Source of the DNA: Arachis hypogaea
Lineage: Eukaryota > Streptophyta > Magnoliopsida > Fabales > Fabaceae
Reading direction: 5' to 3'
Assembly: GCF_003086295.3 (NCBI RefSeq)
Contig: NC_092038.1
Coordinates: 129,173,518-129,237,517 of the forward strand
Length of the DNA: 64,000 nucleotides
The notes under the pieces were generated by a model. It made no database searches and was not told the DNA's origin. It saw only the letters and a list, made by a program, of their open reading frames with translations. Below are positions 58,776 to 64,000 of the stretch, in pieces; position 1 is the stretch's first letter; the number at the start of each line of letters is the position of its first letter. The position numbers and the translations under genes are program-made.

Positions 58776-61480
58776 TAACTAATTTTTAGAAAATAACAAC
58801 AATTCAAATAACTAGAAGCTGCATTATAATCTCTTCTTTCCTATAAATTTTAAATTTAAATAAATTCATCCAATCATAATAAATTAAATTATACCAAATT
58901 TTAAAATAAATTTAAATTGATCTTTTTGAATAAAATTTAATTAAATTAATAAATAAAAATTAAATAAATACTATTTAAATCATAATAAATAATACCAATC
59001 CTACGAAAATCTATTCAATTTGATTTAAATAGTACAGTCAAGAATGGATCCAAAATTTAAATAATACAGTCAAAAGTAGATCCAAAAATCTAAAAGTAAA
59101 GGAATCTAAAATTAAAATATTATATAATTAAATATAATGTCATATATTTGATAATAATATAATTATAATTAGTTTTTTTAATTAAAAAAATTAATAAATA
59201 TTTATCAAATAAAAAAATTATCTCAATTTTTATAATTTTTAATAATTTTAAATTTAATAAAAAAATAAAATTATTTATTTTTAAATATTTTATTAATTAA
59301 TTTATTTTATTAAGTATTCATGTAACAATAGATTATATTTTTATATTTTATATTATTAAAAAATATGACACAAAATAATATAAATTAATTGTGCTAATAA
59401 TTTTTTTATATAAATTTAAAATATATTAAAATATTTTTATATAATAATAGGGGTAAAAATTAATAAAAAAATAATAAAAAAATAACTAAATAAAATTAAA
59501 AAAATAATATTATTATAAATAATATTAAAATACTTTTTATATGATTATAGATGTTAAAATTAATTTAAAAATATATAAAAAAAACTTTAAAGCAAATAAA
59601 AAATACAAATAATATAAATGTATGCAAAAAAATTTGAATCTTAATATATAAAAAATATTAATTTTTTATTATCACTACACTATTAAATTTTATTCTATAT
59701 AATGCATCTTTTAGTATATGAGTTTAAAATTTGTTGTGGGAGGAAAGTCATTATTTAATCCTCTTTGAGTTTGTCCTTGAATACAGTATACCATTTTATT
59801 ATTTGATTCAAATTATACTATAAATATTTTTTTATTATTTTGAAAAAATTATATTTTTATATTTATAAATATCCATAGTTCGTTTATAAATATGGTCTTC
59901 AAAATTTTAAATATATATCATTTGCACCCCAAATACGTTTTAAAAAATATAACTTTTATTTTTATTTTTCAGTGTAAATAAAAAATATGTATATTATACT
60001 CGTTTATACCATAAATAAAATATGCAACATGATTTAAAAATATAAATATTCCTCAAATGATATATATTGATAAATAAAATATTTAATTTGTTTATTTATT
60101 AAAAAAATCCCACTTGTTTTTGTAACAGAGTCTCAGATATGGGACATTGGCATGTTTGATATGTGTTTAATTTAAAATGAACTTTACTGACCCATCATCC
60201 AAGTATAGCAATATGTTGCTTCTGGATTTGCACATTTTTTGAAACGAAGGTTTCTATTGGCTCTATTTGGTTAATTAATCACAGTAATTTAGTGTCACTG
60301 ATTTCCGTCACAATTATTCTTAAACTTTAAACCTAGTCGGCGTAAAAATGGCAATATTTTTATCGCATCAGTTTACGCGTTAGAATTAGGATATAAGTTT
60401 ACAGTTTATACAATGCAAAGGAAAAAGAATAATATAGTGACGAACGCATAGTAAAATTAAATAATAAAAATATAACAAATATAAATAATACCCTAAATAT
60501 TTTCATAATGTAAGAATAAGAACTATGCTTCAAACATTATTCTGTGAGAAAAAATAAAGCTTTCAAACCATCACACTCATGTTATGCTTGTAACTATCTG
60601 AATAGAAAAAGAAATGGATTTTGTCGATTTTATTTTAATTAAGAGTATAAAGTATATTTTTTAACTAATATTTTTTTCTATACTTTTTTGTCGTTCTATT
60701 TATGAAATGTATAATAAAAAAAAATCATATTTTACACTTTGAAGTGAAAAAAAAAAGATTTAAGAGAATGCACTTTAAATAAAAAAAACTATTTTAGTCC
60801 TTCATAATTGTTAGTTACTACCTTCTCTTGATTGTAACTATTTTAGTAGAAAACTACCATTTTACGTACCCGTAGTATTGTTATAAGAATATAAATCTTT
60901 TAAAATTATATCGGTCCTAATATTATAGATTATGACACGAAAAATTTATAACATTAAATTACTTTTATAAAATGATCATAAGAGACAAAAGTTTTCATCG
61001 GTTATGAAGGTCAGAGTCTTAAACAAAATTAAATAGTAAGTTTTTTAGTTATTATTTTCAAATGAAAGAGTTTAAATTTTCTTACTTAATTTTAGCATTT
61101 GTTATTTAAAATGTGAAGAATTTAATGTGTATATTTTATATTTGATTATGTATTAAATTTGTTACACAAATAAAAATAATTAATTTTTATACTTGTTATT
61201 TAAAAATAATATTTTTTATATACATAAAAATATAATTAGATATTAACATAAAAAAGTTTATATTGATAGTTATAAAATTAACTCATTTTTTTTAAATAAT
61301 TGAATCTTGATTCTAGCTTTTAATCACAATATTAGTATTTTTTAAAATTATATGTAATAAATATTTAAAAGAAAAGAAGTGAAAATATATATTAAAAAGA
61401 TAAATAGTAAAAATTTAAAATTAAATAAAAAATATGTATATAATAATTTTTTTTATTTAAATTATATTATGTTGTTAATT
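58776..61480. other. Very AT-rich intergenic DNA
   Basis: No recognisable gene, RNA or intact repeat over 2.7 kb. Composition is near 80% A+T in parts (59080-59720). Confidence 0.55.
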
Positions 61481-61499
61481 TTATTTTTTGTAGAACATA

Positions 61500-62130
61500 A
61501 AGATAAAAAAATAGAGAACGAGAGAAAAGAGAGAGAAAGATAAAGAAGAAGAATGAGAGAGGGAGTTTGTTAATTTTGAAAGCTAAGAAAAAAATTTATT
61601 TTAATTATAATGAAAATATCTGGTGACACATTTTGATTTGTCAAATTACTAATATAAAATATGAATTATAAACTATATATAGAGTGAGAAGGATAGAGAG
61701 AAATAAAAAAAAAGAGAGAGGTAGATAAGAAAATATAAGAAGGATGTTCACTAATTTTAGAGAAAAATATTTTTTCTAAATTTTAATAAGAGAGTGTCAT
61801 ATGACACATTTTAGTTATTAAATTAATTAGTAATATATAAATATAATATATAATATAGCTATATTCCAATTTTAGTATTTTAATTTTAATTTTAATTTAA
61901 TTTAAATACAATTAGAGAATGTTATGTTGTATATTTTGATTGTCAAATTCGTAATTAGTTATTGATAATAATATATAAGAGAGATATAGTAAGAAAGAAA
62001 CGAGAGAGATAAAAAAAAAAGAAAAGAGTTCTTTAATTAAAAAAAAAGATTTAATTTCAATCATAATAAAAAAAGATATGTGATGCATTTTAACTTTAAA
62101 ATTAGTAATATATAATATACTACAATATCA
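61500..62130. repeat. Degenerate ~170-300 bp tandem repeat, about three units
   Basis: Each unit has a GA-rich block (gagagaaagataaag, gatagagagaaataaaa, gaaacgagagagataaaa), a ctaatttt or ttaatt block, a gacacattttgatttgtcaa or gacacattttagttattaaa phrase, and ...attagtaatatataa. Units start near 61530, 61685 and 61980. Confidence 0.55.
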
Positions 62131-62216
62131 TAGTTATAGAAACTGAAAAGTAATTCTTAGAAGTAAGATAGATATACCAAACTAACATATAATACATTAT
62201 ATAACATTAAATATAA

Positions 62217-63791
62217 TGATTCATGAAAATAAGTCTGGGAGCTCAAAATTACATAAATCAGCTAAATACAAAAATGATTCATGAATCAACTAAAAATACT
62301 TATCTATATAGTTCGAATCAATCTAATTCGAACTTTATTTTCATGTAATTCAAATCACCCTGATTCGAACTACACATGCACACATTCACTAATTCGAATC
62401 AACCTGATTTAAATTATACCATAGTAATTCGAATCAGCAACCTGATTCAAATTATACCACAGTAATTCGAATCAGGATGATTCGAATTACACACGTGCAT
62501 ATAGTAATTCGAATTGGTCAAATTCAAATTACTCACGAGTTAATTTTGGCCATTTTTTATTAAAAAATTAATATTTTATTAAAAATTAATAATTTAAAAA
62601 TTAAAAAATATATATTTTATTTCATGCATTAAAAAGAAGCTAACAAAATATTTAATTACGAGACTTCTTTAAAATATTAATGAGCTATCAATTCGAATTT
62701 CATACAATGCTCTTTTGCCCATTTTTAATAACTCATGAATATTTTTTAATAAATTTATTTAAATTATACCACAAAAAATATTTTATTCTATATAAAATAA
62801 TTAAAAAATGGCTTAAAAAATATTAGGAATACTATAAAAATTTGTAATGTTCTAATGACTTAGGATATTAAAGAAATACTCTACATAGATAATAATAATT
62901 TAGAAATTAAAGAAAATATATTTTTATCATGTATTTACCTAAATTACTAGAATATTACAAACTTTTATAGTACTCATAACATCTTTTAAGCCATTTTTTT
63001 AAATTGTTTTGCATAGAAAATGGCTTAAAATGACTTTTATCCTATGCAAAATAATTTTTAAAAAAATGACATAAAAAATGTTAAGAGTACTATAAAAGTT
63101 TGTAATATTCTAGTAATTTAAATAAATACATGATAAAAATATATTTTCTTTCATTCCTAAATTATTATTGACTATGTAGAGTATTTCTTTAATGTCCTAA
63201 GTCATTAGGACATTACAAATTTTTATAATACTCCTAACATCTTTTAAGCCATTTTTTAAATTATTTTGTATAGAATAAAATATTTTTTGTGGTATAATTT
63301 AAATAAATTTATTTAAAAAATTTATCAAAAAATATTCATGAGCTATTAAAAATGGACAAAAGAATATTGTATAAAATTCGAATTGATAGCTCATTAATAT
63401 TTTAAAAAAGTCTCGTAATTTTTTGTTAGCTTTTTTTTAATGCATGAAATAAAAAATATATTTTTTAAATTTTAAATTATTAATTTTTTAATAAAAGAAT
63501 GGACAAAATTAACTCATAAGTAATTTGAATCTGACCAATTTAAATTACTATGTGTACGTAAGTATAATTCAAATCACTCTGATTCAAGTTGATTCGAATT
63601 AGTAGACGTGTATAATTTAAATCAGGATAATTCGAATTATATAAAAATAAAGTTTGAATTAAGTGATTTGAACTATATAAATATGTATCTTTAATTAATT
63701 CATAAATATTTTTGTATTTAGCTGATTTGTGTAATTTTAAACTTCTATCGACTTATTTCAATGATGTACCCTAAATAAAAGCCTTCATTTG
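62217..63791. mobile_element. Foldback-type element, ~1.57 kb near-perfect inverted repeat
   Basis: The two arms (62217-~63015 and ~63045-63791) are reverse complements over about 750 bp with scattered mismatches. Examples are gagctatcaattcgaattt against the complement of aaattcgaattgatagctc, and aaaatggcttaaaa(a/g)atgtta phrases. The centre is a ~25-base loop within gcatagaaaatggc...ttttatcctatgc (~63010-63050). Outer thirds are rich in short palindromic ttcgaatca/tgattcgaa units. A 17 bp direct repeat, tataacattaaatataa, flanks it at 62200-62216 and 63792-63808. Non-coding. Confidence 0.85.
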
Positions 63792-63808
63792 TATAACATT
63801 AAATATAA

Positions 63809-64000
63809 ATATAGTACGACATATGTATATAATGACGTGGATATTGAAAGTGTCGTTTTCGTGCATGAGAGAAACTCTATTTTCATGCATCGAATTGAGG
63901 AAATATTGAGCAGAAATTATTTCTCGTGTTCAGTTCGGTCCTTGTCGTTGAGAGCGCTCAGCTCTGTACATAGCCCAGAGTTTCCTCCATAATTTATATA
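63809..64000 (+). other. Window end, less AT-rich tail
   Basis: Base composition rises and phrases such as ctcgtgttcagttcggtcc appear, which may be the start of a gene or repeat continuing beyond the window. A 67-codon frame here has no recognised family. Confidence 0.3.

Overview
This is eudicot nuclear DNA: about 70% A+T, genes with GT-AG introns, plant-only gene families, and dense transposon debris. The long LTRs, the plant mobile domain MULEs and the inverted repeats rich in TTCGAATCA-type motifs make me think of a legume, most likely Arachis (peanut or a wild relative). That assignment rests on memory of repeat style and has not been searched.

Layout. 1-10.8 kb is a retrotransposon nest. 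A ~0.96 kb AT-rich unit occurs twice, each copy is split by a different long-LTR element, and a 312 bp MITE lies between the copies. One LTR carries a second, complete solo LTR. 10.8-13.7 kb is AT-rich with a decayed copia-like LTR, microsatellites and a MITE. 13.9-15.7 kb (-) is an intact papain-like cysteine protease gene with one MITE just inside its 5' splice site and another abutting its stop codon. 15.8-21.2 kb is AT-rich with MITE relics. 21.2-23.7 kb holds a probable SINE, a Pack-MULE-like element carrying a sugar-phosphate phosphatase (HAD) fragment, and two inverted sister MITEs. 24.1-25.3 kb (+) is an intronless UBA2-type RNA-binding protein gene. 28.8-32.7 kb (-) is a bHLH transcription factor with a 3.1 kb intron. 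36.5 kb (-) is a collapsed receptor-kinase pseudogene. 37.9-40.6 kb (+) is a five-exon ACOT9-type acyl-CoA thioesterase. 41.4-44.5 kb (-) is a four-exon class I formin. 47.1-51.3 kb is a complete-ended MULE (9 bp target duplication, long inverted repeats full of short palindromes) with a plant mobile domain (PMD) gene and a mudrA transposase facing each other tail to tail. 53.7-57.5 kb is a second, diverged relic of the same transposase/PMD arrangement. 58.1 kb has a single stranded-out GDSL-lipase exon. 61.5-63.8 kb has a degenerate tandem repeat and a ~1.57 kb near-perfect inverted repeat.

Five host genes look intact (cysteine protease, UBA2-like, bHLH, thioesterase, formin). They are functionally unrelated and I see no pathway or cluster logic among them. 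The biology that ties the window together is mobile DNA: gene-fragment capture, PMD-carrying Mutator elements, and small elements inserted at gene boundaries. Exon coordinates were read by eye from splice signals and family conservation.
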